DNA from: Bacteroidales bacterium
GTDB lineage: Bacteria > Bacteroidota > Bacteroidia > Bacteroidales > P3
Length of the DNA: 46,974 bases
Assembly: GCA_031257915.1 (NCBI GenBank)
Contig: JAIRNR010000011.1
Span: forward strand, 1-46,974
Direction of reading: 5' to 3'
Below, one piece after another: positions 1 through 8,740 of this stretch. Numbering within the stretch: position 1 is the first letter of the stretch; each line of letters opens with the position of its first letter. The notes under the pieces were generated by a model that saw only the letters and a program-made list of their open reading frames with translations, was not told where the DNA came from and did no database searches. The position numbers and the translations under genes are program-made.

Positions 1-81
1 TAGATGACTCCGGCAACAGGGTTACAAAGCGTATATTGAACCTGTGATGGGTTAGCTGTTTTTTTTCATGATTTCAAAAGG

Positions 82-111
82 AAAAATGGCGGATGAAAGT
101 CCGCCATTTTT
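82..111 (+). terminator. Intrinsic terminator of an upstream gene outside the window
   Basis: A perfect 12-bp inverted repeat (AAAAATGGCGGA at 82-93, TCCGCCATTTTT at 100-111) encloses a 6-nt loop and ends in a T-run. It follows short open ends of reading frames at 1-55, so it most likely terminates a forward gene that ends at or just before the left edge. Confidence 0.85.
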
Positions 112-166
112 CGTGTTGCATATTGTGTTTTTAAAAACCGTAATAGTAATTTTATCAAAAAAAACA

Positions 167-174
167 TAACTTTG
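167..174 (+). promoter_or_regulatory. Bacteroidota -7 box TAACTTTG, lipoprotein locus
   Basis: TAACTTTG matches the TAnnTTTG consensus of the primary sigma factor in this phylum. No clear TTG lies about 20 bp upstream. Transcription would start near 180, giving a leader of about 170 nt before the lipoprotein start codon at 351, with a terminator-like hairpin inside it. Confidence 0.6.
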
Positions 175-280
175 CAAAATTGATACTGCACATCATAACA
201 GGTCAAACTTATAATATATTTTTAAAGTTGTGCGGTATAGTAAATATGCTCGACAGTAACAGTCATACAGAGATACATAT

Positions 281-318
281 AACTCACTTTTTCCTGATGG
301 GAAAGGGTGAGTTTTTTT
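281..318 (+). terminator. Terminator-like hairpin in the leader of the lipoprotein gene (attenuator or sRNA end)
   Basis: AACTCAC at 281-287 pairs with GTGAGTT at 307-313. The stem continues inward through T-G/T-A and C-G pairs (TTTTTCC with GGGAAAGG) to a small TGAT loop, and a run of seven T follows. It sits 33 nt upstream of the start codon at 351 and downstream of the only -7 box, so transcription must pass it to reach the gene. A 26-codon frame (246-326) with three His codons runs across the hairpin; whether it is translated is unknown. Confidence 0.6.
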
Positions 319-350
319 ATTTATAAACAAAAACAAAAAAAATTAAAACA

Positions 351-1289
351 ATGAAACGAAACATTCTTTCTTACGCAGTGCTGTTTTGCTGCTCAATTTT
401 GATGCTGACTTCCTGCAAAAAGTACGAACTTTCCGAACAGTTTAATGCGGATAAATTTCCGAAGACTACAATCAGCGGCTTTGCAAAAGCAACAGTGTCC
501 GGTATAGGTGATGTGGCTGTACCTTCCGGCACGGAACTTGAATTTAAAATACCTTTTGGTAATTATGACAGAACAAGTTCCGCCGAGGGCTACCACACAG
601 TAAAGGCAGTTGTGGGCAACAGCGGCAAATATTCTGTGGACATTCCTGTTCCCTCGTCGGGTGTAACCGTTTTTGTTGCAAGTAGCGGTTATGATTACGA
701 ATATGTGAAAGGTGCAGGCAGAACACATTATGTATTTGCTCCCACAAGTTTTTCTTTAAGCCAGAGCAATAATATCGTAATGGACTTTAGATTTGTTGAA
801 GGTGCTTCCGTCGGCGAGGAAATAATTCCAAACAAAAATGTTGAATATTCCGGTACTGCGAAATACGTTAATAAATACACCCGCAAATATTCTTTGAACA
901 GTTCAGGATTTTATACCCATAATGGTCAAACATACAGTTTGGACAGTTCTTATGGAATTATTGACGTAATACCCTCCGGCACAAAAATAGACTGTTCTAT
1001 TTTTCTGTATGGTCGCAACAATACTATTTATGAACCCTCATATAAAGATATTCAGGTGGGTGTAAATGGTGCTGTTTCCTTAGAAGTTCCTATGGTTGAT
1101 GGTGGTTATGCCGGTATTGTTTTCAGCACTTCTTTTATGGCAGAATATCAGTATGTAGAAATATGGGACGATGAAGAAACAGTGAACAGTTACCAAATTC
1201 GTTACACTTTTACGGCGGAGGATGGAATAGGTGAATCCTACCCGACAGGTAACACTGCAATAGACAACACATTACTGTTTGGAAATTAA
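351..1289 (+). CDS. Predicted lipoprotein with two related beta-rich domains, function unknown
   Basis: The 312-residue product begins with a basic N-terminus, a hydrophobic segment and a lipobox LTSC (residues 19-22), so Cys22 should be lipidated and the protein placed at the cell envelope. The mature part has no Cys cluster, catalytic motif or name I recognise. It appears internally duplicated: a segment around residues 41-120 (PSGT at 58-61, then a VxVG..Gx(Y/V)S(V/L)xxP pattern and an aromatic EYV) recurs around 166-270 (PSGT at 208-211, then the same order with QYV). This suggests two beta-sandwich domains in tandem. The next gene, for a barrel-like protein, starts 22 nt downstream and probably shares the transcript. 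The start has no Shine-Dalgarno, only an A-rich leader. Gene call is firm; role is unknown. Confidence 0.85.
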   Translation: MKRNILSYAVLFCCSILMLTSCKKYELSEQFNADKFPKTTISGFAKATVSGIGDVAVPSGTELEFKIPFGNYDRTSSAEGYHTVKAVVGNSGKYSVDIPVPSSGVTVFVASSGYDYEYVKGAGRTHYVFAPTSFSLSQSNNIVMDFRFVEGASVGEEIIPNKNVEYSGTAKYVNKYTRKYSLNSSGFYTHNGQTYSLDSSYGIIDVIPSGTKIDCSIFLYGRNNTIYEPSYKDIQVGVNGAVSLEVPMVDGGYAGIVFSTSFMAEYQYVEIWDDEETVNSYQIRYTFTAEDGIGESYPTGNTAIDNTLLFGN

Positions 1290-1297
1290 AATATTTC

Positions 1298-1303
1298 AGG
1301 AGG
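1298..1303 (+). promoter_or_regulatory. Strong Shine-Dalgarno AGGAGG deciding the start at 1312
   Basis: AGGAGG lies 8 nt before ATG 1312, whereas an in-frame ATG at 1279 has no such site and would put charged residues before the signal peptide. It is one of very few canonical Shine-Dalgarno sequences in the window. Confidence 0.75.
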
Positions 1304-1311
1304 ATAATAAT

Positions 1312-2160
1312 ATGAAACGAATAATAATATTTATGATGCTGCTTTCTTCAATCGGTTTAATGTCCGCTCAGGAAGAAACAAAAAAAGATTATTCCGCGTT
1401 GTTTCCCCAAAAAGGCAATCTGTCTTTCGGCGTGGATATGGCTCAGATTGTAAGATTTATAGGCTCTGAAACGTATGGGCGGATAAACGGTACCGGCTCT
1501 GAAAATGCAATTCACAATTTTCAGTCCGACTTTTTCTTAAAATACTTTCTCACTGACAAAGTCGCTCTGCGTGTGAGGTTAGACGTAGATATACAGTCAA
1601 ACACCGTTCGGAGGTTCGTTCGTGATGACTATCAATATTCCATAGACCCTTTATCCGATATAGAAACCGTTGATGCAGCCAAATACAACGTGGGTAGTTT
1701 TGAAATAGGTATAGGTGGCGAATGGCGCAAGTCATTTTGGCGTGCATCGGCGTATTTTGGTGGTGAATTGTTTGTCGGCTACGGATATGATAATACTTCG
1801 TATGTTTACGGTAACGATATAGGTACCGCCAATTTTTACCCTTCTACTACCAATTTCGGCGGTAATATTTCTTACAATAATGTAAGTATAGACAGAGTTC
1901 TGTCCTCAAAGAGCAATTCTGTAAGTTACGGTGCAACGGCATTTATGGGCATGGACTTTTTTATCTGCAAAAATATTTCCATAGGTGTAGAGTTTGACCT
2001 GTCCGGCAGAGCCACCCATAATGGGGAACAGAAGCGAGTTCATGAGGAATGGAAATACGAGGAAGTTTATACTGAGGAAAAGCGTGATATTCCGACGTCC
2101 GATAATTTTTTGCTGAATGCAAGACCGGCGGGATTTCTGAATCTTATGTTTTATTTTTAA
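1312..2160 (+). CDS. Predicted outer-membrane beta-barrel protein, function unknown
   Basis: The 282-residue product has a type I signal peptide (residues 1-20, ending SAQ, the usual Bacteroidota cleavage context). The rest is rich in alternating aromatic/hydrophobic strands (e.g. LSFGVDMAQIVRFIG, ALRVRLDVDIQ, FEIGIGGEWRKSFWRAS) and ends in LNLMFYF, a C-terminal aromatic typical of outer-membrane barrels inserted by BamA. About 8-10 strands would fit the length. It follows the lipoprotein gene by 22 nt with its own AGGAGG site, so the two are probably expressed together and may act as a surface pair. No specific family is recognised. Start 1312 is chosen over 1279 because of the Shine-Dalgarno and the signal peptide. 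Confidence 0.8.
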   Translation: MKRIIIFMMLLSSIGLMSAQEETKKDYSALFPQKGNLSFGVDMAQIVRFIGSETYGRINGTGSENAIHNFQSDFFLKYFLTDKVALRVRLDVDIQSNTVRRFVRDDYQYSIDPLSDIETVDAAKYNVGSFEIGIGGEWRKSFWRASAYFGGELFVGYGYDNTSYVYGNDIGTANFYPSTTNFGGNISYNNVSIDRVLSSKSNSVSYGATAFMGMDFFICKNISIGVEFDLSGRATHNGEQKRVHEEWKYEEVYTEEKRDIPTSDNFLLNARPAGFLNLMFYF

Positions 2161-2199
2161 TGCTGTTTAATAAATCCCCAATTATATCCGGCTAAATCG

Positions 2200-2207
2200 T
2201 ATCTTTG
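2200..2207 (+). promoter_or_regulatory. -7 box TATCTTTG for yicC
   Basis: TATCTTTG matches TAnnTTTG and lies 27 nt before the yicC start at 2235. No good TTG is seen at the -33 spacing. Confidence 0.65.
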
Positions 2208-2234
2208 CGGCGTAAGCAAAAAAATGATAAACGG

Positions 2235-3122
2235 ATGAAGTCAATGACAGGATATGGGCGGGCAAAAGGAAATTTCGGTTCAAGAATAATTACCTGCGAA
2301 ATACGCACCATTAACAGTAAACAGTTAGATCTTTATGCTCGTTTACCCGAAGAGTATAAAATTCTTGACAGTGATTTTCGTTCTTGTATAAGCGAGATTC
2401 TTTTGCGCGGAAAAATAGAATACACTTTTTATATTGAAAAAACAGATAAGGATGTTGCTTTCATAGATGAGGAAGCAGTTAAAGGATATATTGCAGGATT
2501 AAAATATTTGAGTAAAAAAAATGCACTCCCTCTTGATTTTGAAAATATTTTGCCGCTTGCAGTGCAGTTGTCCGTAATGCCGCAACTTCGCGCAAATGTA
2601 AGAGAAGTTTCATCAGGCGAAAAAGCAGTAGCATTAACCGTTTTGGAAAAAGCAGTTAAAGAGGTTGAGCGCACGCGTCTTATTGAAGGAGCGGCATTGA
2701 AAAATGATTTACTGTCACGCATAAAATTGATAGAAAATGCACTGTTCAAAAAAATCATTCCGTTTGAAAAAAAGAGAATACCCGCGCTGCGTGAACGTCT
2801 TACAGGCAAATTGCAGGAAGTGATTGAACACGCGCAAATAGACAGTGCAAGATTTGAACAGGAAATATTTTTCTATCTTGAAAAATTTGATATTACAGAA
2901 GAAATTACGCGGCTGAAACAGCATTGTGAGTTCTTCAGGGCGACCTGTAAAGAAGCCGCTAATGCAACAGTCGGCAAAAAACTCGGCTTTATTGCACAGG
3001 AAATAGGACGTGAAGTAAATACTGCGGGGTCAAAGGCAAACGATGCCGTTATGCAGCAAATCGTAGTAGAAATGAAAGACGAACTTGAAAAAATTAAAGA
3101 GCAACTTGCAAATATTCTATGA
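2235..3122 (+). CDS. yicC: YicC family endoribonuclease
   Basis: The 295-residue protein starts with MKSMTGYGRA, the hallmark N-terminus of the YicC family, and ends with the family's conserved C-terminal block (FEQEIFFYLEKFDITEEITRL ... ATVGKKLGFIAQEIGREVNT). Characterised YicC members are endoribonucleases that act on RNA ends and small RNAs in the cytoplasm. ATG 2235 is used because the family starts there; an upstream in-frame ATG at 2205 falls inside the -7 box. In many Bacteroidota the next gene is guanylate kinase (gmk). Here it is instead an acyltransferase gene that overlaps the yicC stop codon (ATGATG at 3119-3124). Confidence 0.92.
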   Translation: MKSMTGYGRAKGNFGSRIITCEIRTINSKQLDLYARLPEEYKILDSDFRSCISEILLRGKIEYTFYIEKTDKDVAFIDEEAVKGYIAGLKYLSKKNALPLDFENILPLAVQLSVMPQLRANVREVSSGEKAVALTVLEKAVKEVERTRLIEGAALKNDLLSRIKLIENALFKKIIPFEKKRIPALRERLTGKLQEVIEHAQIDSARFEQEIFFYLEKFDITEEITRLKQHCEFFRATCKEAANATVGKKLGFIAQEIGREVNTAGSKANDAVMQQIVVEMKDELEKIKEQLANIL

Positions 3123-3958
3123 TGTATTACGCAGTATATTCAATATTATATTTGATCAGTTTGCTTCCTTTGCGGCTGCTGTATATTATGTTTATCCCTG
3201 TAAAATGGTTATTGCGTATTTATCGGTACGATGTTATTGTACAAAACTTATCACGTTCTTTTCCGCATCAAAAATATGCTTGGATTAAACAGCAGCGCAA
3301 AGAATTTCAAAATGTTTTTGCCGATTTTTTTCCTGAACTTCTTAAGGTGTTTTCCGCTTCTTCAAAATCGCTTGGTAAACGTATAACCGTAGAAAATACT
3401 TCTTTTGTTAAAGATTATCAACAACAGGGCAGGCAGATAATTGTTTGCATGGGGCATTGCGGGAATTATGAATTGCTCAATATCGTTGCTTCGCGCAAGG
3501 AACAAGTAAAAAATGTGTATGTAACATACAAGCCGCTTCATAATAAACTTGCCGACATAATTCTGAAAAATGTACGCGAGCGGTTTGATACGCAGTATAT
3601 CCCTGTATGGGAAGCGAAGAAATATCTTGATGAGGTAAAAGGCATTTATATTTTCGGCAACGACCAGTATGCCCCTGTAAAGAAGACGAGTGAAGAATAC
3701 ATTTTCAATTTTCTAAACCAGCGGTCAACGTTTTTTCCGGGTGTTGAAATATTTGCACGTAAGACAAATGCTGTTGTTCTCTATAAACATATTTTACGTA
3801 CGCGGCGCGGGCATTACAAAATAGATTTTCGTTTAATTACCGACAATGCCGCAGACTGTGCAGAGGGCGAAGTAATAAAACGCTATGCCGCAATGCTTGA
3901 ACAGAATATTGAGGAACAACCGTCTATTTGGCTGTGGTCCCATAAACGCTGGAAATAA
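3119..3958 (+). CDS. LpxL/HtrB-like lysophospholipid acyltransferase
   Basis: The 279-residue protein has an N-terminal hydrophobic anchor (about residues 3-30) and a catalytic HxxxxE motif in MGHCGNYELL near residue 112, as in the LpxL/LpxM lauroyl/myristoyl acyltransferases of lipid A synthesis. A later block (FGNDQYAPVKK ... FPGVEIFARKTNAVVLY) matches the family's NDQ...G.......T.A.... layout. It would transfer an acyl chain to a lipid A precursor or similar lipid at the inner membrane. Its start overlaps the yicC stop by 4 nt, with a second ATG directly following, so translation is probably coupled. Its TAA stop abuts the stop of the convergent aminotransferase gene with no spacer. Acceptor lipid is not determinable. 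Confidence 0.85.
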   Translation: MMYYAVYSILYLISLLPLRLLYIMFIPVKWLLRIYRYDVIVQNLSRSFPHQKYAWIKQQRKEFQNVFADFFPELLKVFSASSKSLGKRITVENTSFVKDYQQQGRQIIVCMGHCGNYELLNIVASRKEQVKNVYVTYKPLHNKLADIILKNVRERFDTQYIPVWEAKKYLDEVKGIYIFGNDQYAPVKKTSEEYIFNFLNQRSTFFPGVEIFARKTNAVVLYKHILRTRRGHYKIDFRLITDNAADCAEGEVIKRYAAMLEQNIEEQPSIWLWSHKRWK

Positions 3959-5269
3959 TTATCCCTGCCATTCATGAAACATCTGCAACCGTCTTTCAAG
4001 TTCGGGAAATGATGAGGTGGAAACAAGCGAAACGCAAATCCGAATACCCTGCCGCTCGCTTCCTGTAATGCTTAAAGAAATCGCGCTTACGCCGAAATAA
4101 AGCAGATTATGCAGAAGTTCGTCGCCCGAAAGCGAACCGTAACCCACTGTAAAGTAAAAACCATCCGACACTTGTTGTTCAATATCATGATCGTAAACGA
4201 TATGGAAGCCGTTGGCGAGAAACATACGCTTTAATTCGCGTGCTTTGTCGGCATAAACTCGTGTTTCCTGCACGAAATTATATTGTCCGTCGTTAGCCGC
4301 TTTAAGAATAGCAGCCAAACCGTATTGAGGCGAATGTGCCGTACCGGACGACAACGGATAAATAGTTTCAAAAACCATTGTGTGCCCAAATTCCGTACTG
4401 CTGTAAAAACGCTCAAAGTCGGGGAATTTCGTTTTAAACAGTTTATCGGAAATAACCATCATGCCCATACGTTGTCCCGCATAACTGAACGCCTTTGAAC
4501 TTGAAATAAAAAGAATATACTTGTCGGTATAGCGTGCCACCGTTGCCTGATACGGAGGAACACCCGGCGTACCAATATCAACGCGAAAATCCATGCCGAA
4601 ATAAGCAAGATCTTCCATAACTATAACATTGTATTTTGCGGCAAGTTCCCCTATGACTTGCAATTCATCTTCGGTAAAACAAATCCAGCTCGGATTATTA
4701 GGATTGGAATAAAATATAGATGAGATATTGCCTTTTGCAAGATAACTTTCAAGTTTTTCACGCAATGCCTGACCTCTGTATGAATATACGTCAAATGATT
4801 CGTAAGGAATTTGCAAAAGACGGTGCTGTTGTTTATGGACAGCAAATCCCGGGTCAATAAAAAGCGTTGTGTCCTTTCCTTTTTGCGCACGCGACAGAGT
4901 TAAAAATGCGGCGAAACTTCCCTGCATTGAACCGACAGTCGGAACACACGAAGAGGGTAGCACATCAATTCCCGTAAAATTTTTCACAAAACGCGATATT
5001 TCGTTTTTAAGTTCGGGAATACCGTACACATCGGGATAAATTGCACCCACGCCCTTGCGGAGTGCTTCAATTTCGGCATCAATACCTGTTTGTACGGCAG
5101 ACAAGCCGGGGATACCCATCTCCATACGGATAAATTTCATATCGCTTTCGGCTTCAATGTCGTTAATAAGTTTTTTGATTTCTCTGATAGAGGCGGTACC
5201 GACATTAGTGATACCGTGAACTGCGAGTGCTTTCTCAATGATGGAAGGCGAAAAAAGTGGATCTTGCAT
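3959..5269 (-). CDS. PLP-dependent aminotransferase, class I/II fold
   Basis: The 436-residue product has fold-type I aminotransferase features in order: an N-terminal MGIPG block, a YPDVYGIPELKNEI segment, YSNPNNPSW (the conserved NPNNP), VMEDLAYFGMD (Asp that contacts the pyridine nitrogen), and ISSSKAFSYAGQRMG with the Schiff-base lysine. The C-terminal part carries the second substrate-binding domain with a final Arg-containing RICVSL block. It uses pyridoxal phosphate to move an amino group from an amino acid to a keto acid in the cytoplasm; the substrate cannot be told from sequence. It runs alone on the reverse strand and is transcribed away from the ribosomal cluster from a -7 box at 5294-5301. 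Confidence 0.9.
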   Translation of the reverse strand: MQDPLFSPSIIEKALAVHGITNVGTASIREIKKLINDIEAESDMKFIRMEMGIPGLSAVQTGIDAEIEALRKGVGAIYPDVYGIPELKNEISRFVKNFTGIDVLPSSCVPTVGSMQGSFAAFLTLSRAQKGKDTTLFIDPGFAVHKQQHRLLQIPYESFDVYSYRGQALREKLESYLAKGNISSIFYSNPNNPSWICFTEDELQVIGELAAKYNVIVMEDLAYFGMDFRVDIGTPGVPPYQATVARYTDKYILFISSSKAFSYAGQRMGMMVISDKLFKTKFPDFERFYSSTEFGHTMVFETIYPLSSGTAHSPQYGLAAILKAANDGQYNFVQETRVYADKARELKRMFLANGFHIVYDHDIEQQVSDGFYFTVGYGSLSGDELLHNLLYFGVSAISLSITGSERQGIRICVSLVSTSSFPELERRLQMFHEWQG

Positions 5270-5293
5270 AAAATTTGAAAAAATTTACTGTAA

Positions 5294-5301
5294 CAAAGAT
5301 A
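5294..5301 (-). promoter_or_regulatory. Reverse -7 box (TATCTTTG) for the aminotransferase
   Basis: CAAAGATA on the + strand reads TATCTTTG on the reverse strand, 24 nt before the aminotransferase start. It lies back to back with the rpsL promoter in the same 169-bp divergent spacer. Confidence 0.65.
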
Positions 5302-5338
5302 GTAATTTTTATCATTTAATAAAAAAATTAACTTTTGC

Positions 5339-5369
5339 TTGTTTATTTCAAAAATTTGTCTTATCTTTG
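5339..5369 (+). promoter_or_regulatory. Promoter of the ribosomal protein cluster (TTG-N20-TATCTTTG)
   Basis: TTG at 5339-5341 is followed after 20 bp by TATCTTTG at 5362-5369, a good match to the Bacteroidota primary promoter. It is 69 bp before the rpsL start and probably drives the long forward run of translation genes; intergenic gaps further on are at most 50 bp. Confidence 0.75.
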
Positions 5370-5438
5370 CAGCCCTCTTTCAGGAAAAACAATACTGTAA
5401 GATAAAACAAAGAAAATCAATACAATAACAACGTTGCC

Positions 5439-5819
5439 ATGCCAACAATTCAACAATTAGTTAGAAAAGGACGTAAGAAACTGACCGACAAAAGCAAGTC
5501 GCCTGCCCTTGATTCCAGTCCGCAGAGACGCGGTGTTTGTGTGCGTGTTTATACAACAACTCCTAAAAAGCCGAACTCGGCTATGCGTAAGGTTGCACGT
5601 GTCCGCTTAACAAATCAGAAAGAAGTTAATGCCTATATACCGGGTGAGGGACATAATTTGCAGGAGCACTCTATTGTTATGATACGCGGCGGCAGGGTGA
5701 AAGATCTTCCCGGTGTCCGTTATCACATTATTCGTGGTACCCTTGATACCTCAGGTGTGGACGGTCGCAAACAACGCCGTTCCAAATACGGTGCAAAACG
5801 TCCTAAAGCGAAAAAATAA
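5439..5819 (+). CDS. rpsL: 30S ribosomal protein S12
   Basis: The 126-residue S12 contributes to the decoding centre of the small subunit. The conserved loop [12 protein letters not shown] is present, with Lys43 and Lys88 intact; these are the residues whose substitution gives streptomycin resistance in other bacteria, so the sequence is the sensitive type. Asp89, the usual RimO methylthiolation site, is present in [10 protein letters not shown]. It opens the cluster, 17 nt ahead of rpsG. The start has an A-rich leader with no Shine-Dalgarno. Confidence 0.98.
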   Translation: MPTIQQLVRKGRKKLTDKSKSPALDSSPQRRGVCVRVYTTTPKKPNSAMRKVARVRLTNQKEVNAYIPGEGHNLQEHSIVMIRGGRVKDLPGVRYHIIRGTLDTSGVDGRKQRRSKYGAKRPKAKK

Positions 5820-5836
5820 TTAAGCAAAATTGAATT

Positions 5837-6304
5837 ATGAGAAAATCATCTCCGAAAAAGCGTGAAATTCTGCCCGACCCTAAATATGGTGAGGTTTTGG
5901 TAACGAAGTTTATCAATAATATAATGCTTAAAGGCAAAAAGAATGTTGCACATAATATTTTTTATGACGCTATAGATATAGTATCCGAAAAGACGAATGA
6001 AAACGGTTTGGAAGTTTGGAAAAAAGCACTTGCCAATGTTACTCCTCAAATTGAAGTTCGTTCACGCAGAGTTGGCGGTGCGACTTTTCAAATTCCGTCT
6101 GAAATCCGCAGCAGCCGCAAACAGTCGCTTGGTATGAAATCGCTTATCGGCTACGCTCGCAAACGCGGCGAAAAATCAATGGCGCAAAAATTGGCAGGCG
6201 AAATTATTGCAGCAAACAAAAACGAGGGTTCCGCCTTTAAACGGAAAGTGGATATTCACAGTATGGCAGAAGCGAATAAAGCATTTTCGCATATCAGATT
6301 TTAA
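5837..6304 (+). CDS. rpsG: 30S ribosomal protein S7
   Basis: The 155-residue S7 nucleates assembly of the 30S head by binding the 3' domain of 16S rRNA and lies near the E site. The family signature region (residues about 20-45, [18 protein letters not shown]) and the C-terminal [13 protein letters not shown] are present. It is placed between rpsL and fusA, as in the classical str operon, with gaps of 17 and 8 nt. Confidence 0.97.
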   Translation: MRKSSPKKREILPDPKYGEVLVTKFINNIMLKGKKNVAHNIFYDAIDIVSEKTNENGLEVWKKALANVTPQIEVRSRRVGGATFQIPSEIRSSRKQSLGMKSLIGYARKRGEKSMAQKLAGEIIAANKNEGSAFKRKVDIHSMAEANKAFSHIRF

Positions 6305-6312
6305 GCAGAGTT

Positions 6313-8403
6313 ATGGCACAAGATTTATCTAAGACACGGAATATAGGGATTATGGCTCACATCGACGCAGGTAAAACAACCTGTTCGGAGAGGATCTTGT
6401 ACTATACAGGTAAAAGTTACAAAATCGGCGAAGTTCACGATGGTTCCGCAACTATGGATTGGATGGTTCAAGAGCAGGAACGCGGTATTACCATTACATC
6501 GGCAGCCACAACAGTTTATTGGAAATATAAAGACACAGATCATAAAATAAATCTTATTGACACTCCGGGTCACGTTGATTTTACGGTAGAAGTTGAGCGT
6601 TCACTTCGTGTTCTTGACGGTGCTGTCGCTCTTTTCTGCGCCGTTGGCGGTGTTCAGCCGCAATCGGAAACTGTTTGGCGGCAGGCAACAAAATACAAAG
6701 TACCCCGCATCAGTTTTGTAAATAAAATGGACCGCACAGGTGCCGATTTCTTTAACGTTGTAAGTCAAATTAAAGAACGCCTCGGTGCAAATCCTGTGGT
6801 CCTTACAATTCCTATAGGTCAGGAAGAAACTTTTAAAGGTATTGTCGATCTTATCAGTTGTAAGGCATACGTTTGGAGTGAAGAAGATAAGGGAATGACT
6901 TACAGTGAGATTCCTGTTCCCGATGATTTGAAAGAATCAATTGAAGAATATCATAATGCTTTGGTAGAGGGTGTTGCAGAAGAAGATGAAGTGCTGATGC
7001 ACAAATTTTTTGAAGACCCGAAATCAATTACCGAAGAAGAAATAATTGCTGCGATCCGCAAAGCCACAATAGAAATGAGAATTACTCCTGTGCTTTGCGG
7101 TTCTGCTTTTAAAAATAAAGGTGTTCAGTATCTTTTGGATGCTATTGTACGCTATTTGCCAAGTCCGCTTGATGTGGAGGCAGTAACAGGTATCAATCCG
7201 AAAACAGATGCAGAGGAAACACGTAAAGTAGATGCGAAAGAGCCGTTCTGCGCCCTCGCATTCAAAATTGCTACCGATCCGTTTGTTGGTCGTATTGCTT
7301 TCTTTCGTGTATATTCAGGCACTCTTGAAGCAGGCTCTTATGTTTTAAATACAGGTACAGGTAAAAAAGAACGCATTTCACGTATTATGCAAATGCACTC
7401 CAATAAACAGCAGCCGCTTGAAAAAATTGAAGCAGGTGATATTGGAGCAGCAGTAGGGTTTAAGGAGATTCGTACAGGTAATACCCTTTGTGAAGAAAAT
7501 CACCCTATAGTTCTTGAATCAATGACGTTCCCCGACCCTGTTATCTCCATCTCAGTTGAACCGGTTACGCAGGCTGATGTGGACAAACTTTCAAACGGTC
7601 TTGTCAAACTTGCCGAAGAAGATCCGACATTTAAAGTTCGTTCCGACGAAGAATCGGGTCAAACAATTATTAGCGGTATGGGCGAACTTCATCTTGATGT
7701 TCTGCTTGACCGCCTCAGACGTGAATTTGGTGTAGAATGTAATCAGGGACGTCCGCAAGTTGCTTATAAAGAAGCAATTACGACTTCCGTTCAACATCGT
7801 GAAGTTTACAAAAAACAAACAGGTGGTCGTGGTAAATTTGCAGATATTATTTTTGAAATATCTCCTGCGGATGAAGGTATTAAAGGACTGCAGTTTGTTA
7901 ATGAAGTTAAGGGTGGTAATATCCCGAAAGAATATATTCCTGCTATTGAAAAAGGCTTTAAAGCAGCACTTGCAAACGGTGTTCTTGCGGGTTTCCCGAT
8001 AGAAAGTTTGAAAGTGCGCATTATAGACGGTTCATCTCACCCTGTGGATTCGGACGCTTTATCTTTTGAACTTTGTGCAAAGATTGGTTTCCGTGAAGCA
8101 GCCAAAAAAGCAAAGAGTGTGTTGCTTGAACCGATAATGTCGGTAGAAATAGAAACACCCGATGCGTACATTGGTGATATTTCGGGCGATTTAAATCGCC
8201 GCAGAGGTATAATGGAAGGAGTTGAGGCGAAAATGGGAGGACAGGTTATTCGTGCAAAGGTGCCTCTTGGTGAAATGTTTGGTTACGTTACGGCGTTGCG
8301 TACAATGAGTTCAGGTCGTGCAAGCTCTACAATGGAGTATGTATATCACTCGGAAGCACCCGCAAACGTTACAGCAGAAGTAATTAAACAGGCAAATAAA
8401 TAG
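6313..8403 (+). CDS. fusA: Translation elongation factor G
   Basis: This 696-residue GTPase catalyses ribosomal translocation and, with RRF, ribosome recycling. The G motifs are intact: AHIDAGKT (15-22), DTPGH (83-87) and NKMD (137-140). The tail contains the domain IV-V blocks (e.g. [24 protein letters not shown]). Its location in the str cluster marks it as the main EF-G rather than the EF-G2 paralogue found in many Bacteroidota. The gene that often follows in other phyla, tuf, is absent; rpsJ follows after 10 nt. Confidence 0.98.
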   Translation: MAQDLSKTRNIGIMAHIDAGKTTCSERILYYTGKSYKIGEVHDGSATMDWMVQEQERGITITSAATTVYWKYKDTDHKINLIDTPGHVDFTVEVERSLRVLDGAVALFCAVGGVQPQSETVWRQATKYKVPRISFVNKMDRTGADFFNVVSQIKERLGANPVVLTIPIGQEETFKGIVDLISCKAYVWSEEDKGMTYSEIPVPDDLKESIEEYHNALVEGVAEEDEVLMHKFFEDPKSITEEEIIAAIRKATIEMRITPVLCGSAFKNKGVQYLLDAIVRYLPSPLDVEAVTGINPKTDAEETRKVDAKEPFCALAFKIATDPFVGRIAFFRVYSGTLEAGSYVLNTGTGKKERISRIMQMHSNKQQPLEKIEAGDIGAAVGFKEIRTGNTLCEENHPIVLESMTFPDPVISISVEPVTQADVDKLSNGLVKLAEEDPTFKVRSDEESGQTIISGMGELHLDVLLDRLRREFGVECNQGRPQVAYKEAITTSVQHREVYKKQTGGRGKFADIIFEISPADEGIKGLQFVNEVKGGNIPKEYIPAIEKGFKAALANGVLAGFPIESLKVRIIDGSSHPVDSDALSFELCAKIGFREAAKKAKSVLLEPIMSVEIETPDAYIGDISGDLNRRRGIMEGVEAKMGGQVIRAKVPLGEMFGYVTALRTMSSGRASSTMEYVYHSEAPANVTAEVIKQANK

Positions 8404-8413
8404 TAAATAATTT

Positions 8414-8722
8414 ATGAGTCAGCAGAAAATCAGAATCAAATTGAAGTCTTACGATTACAATCTCGTTGATAAATCGGCAGAGAAAATCGTAAAGACAGCG
8501 AAAATTACCGGTGCGGTAATAAGTGGTCCTATTCCACTTCCTACGAACAAGAGGATTTTTACCGTAAACCGATCTACATTTGTAAACAAAAAATCACGCG
8601 AACAGTTTGAATTGTCTTCATACAAACGCCTTGTGGATATACACTCAAGCAATTCAAAGACAATTGAAGCACTTATGAAATTAGAACTTCCCAGCGGTGT
8701 GGAAGTAGAGATTAAAGTTTGA
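8414..8722 (+). CDS. rpsJ: 30S ribosomal protein S10
   Basis: The 102-residue S10 (NusE) belongs to the 30S head and also joins NusB/NusG in transcription antitermination. The N-terminal [21 protein letters not shown] and the loop signature with [24 protein letters not shown] are clear. It starts the S10 section directly after fusA with no sign of a separate promoter. Confidence 0.97.
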   Translation: MSQQKIRIKLKSYDYNLVDKSAEKIVKTAKITGAVISGPIPLPTNKRIFTVNRSTFVNKKSREQFELSSYKRLVDIHSSNSKTIEALMKLELPSGVEVEIKV

Positions 8723-8740
8723 TAAAACAATAAAAAGAAT

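Noticed and set aside
1-55. Ends of possible upstream proteins (DDSGNRVTKRILNL in frame 3; LRQQGYKAYIEPVMG in frame 2)
   Set aside because: Only frame 3 is open to the left edge, and 14 residues are too few to call, although they recall RHS-type text. Frame 2 has a stop at 5-7 and no start after it.
5439-5819. Streptomycin-resistance substitution in S12
   Set aside because: Lys43 and Lys88 are both present, so there is no sign of resistance at this gene.
8403-8414. Deletion of tuf after fusA
   Set aside because: In Bacteroidota tuf commonly lies with other genes, so the fusA-rpsJ junction is expected rather than a loss.
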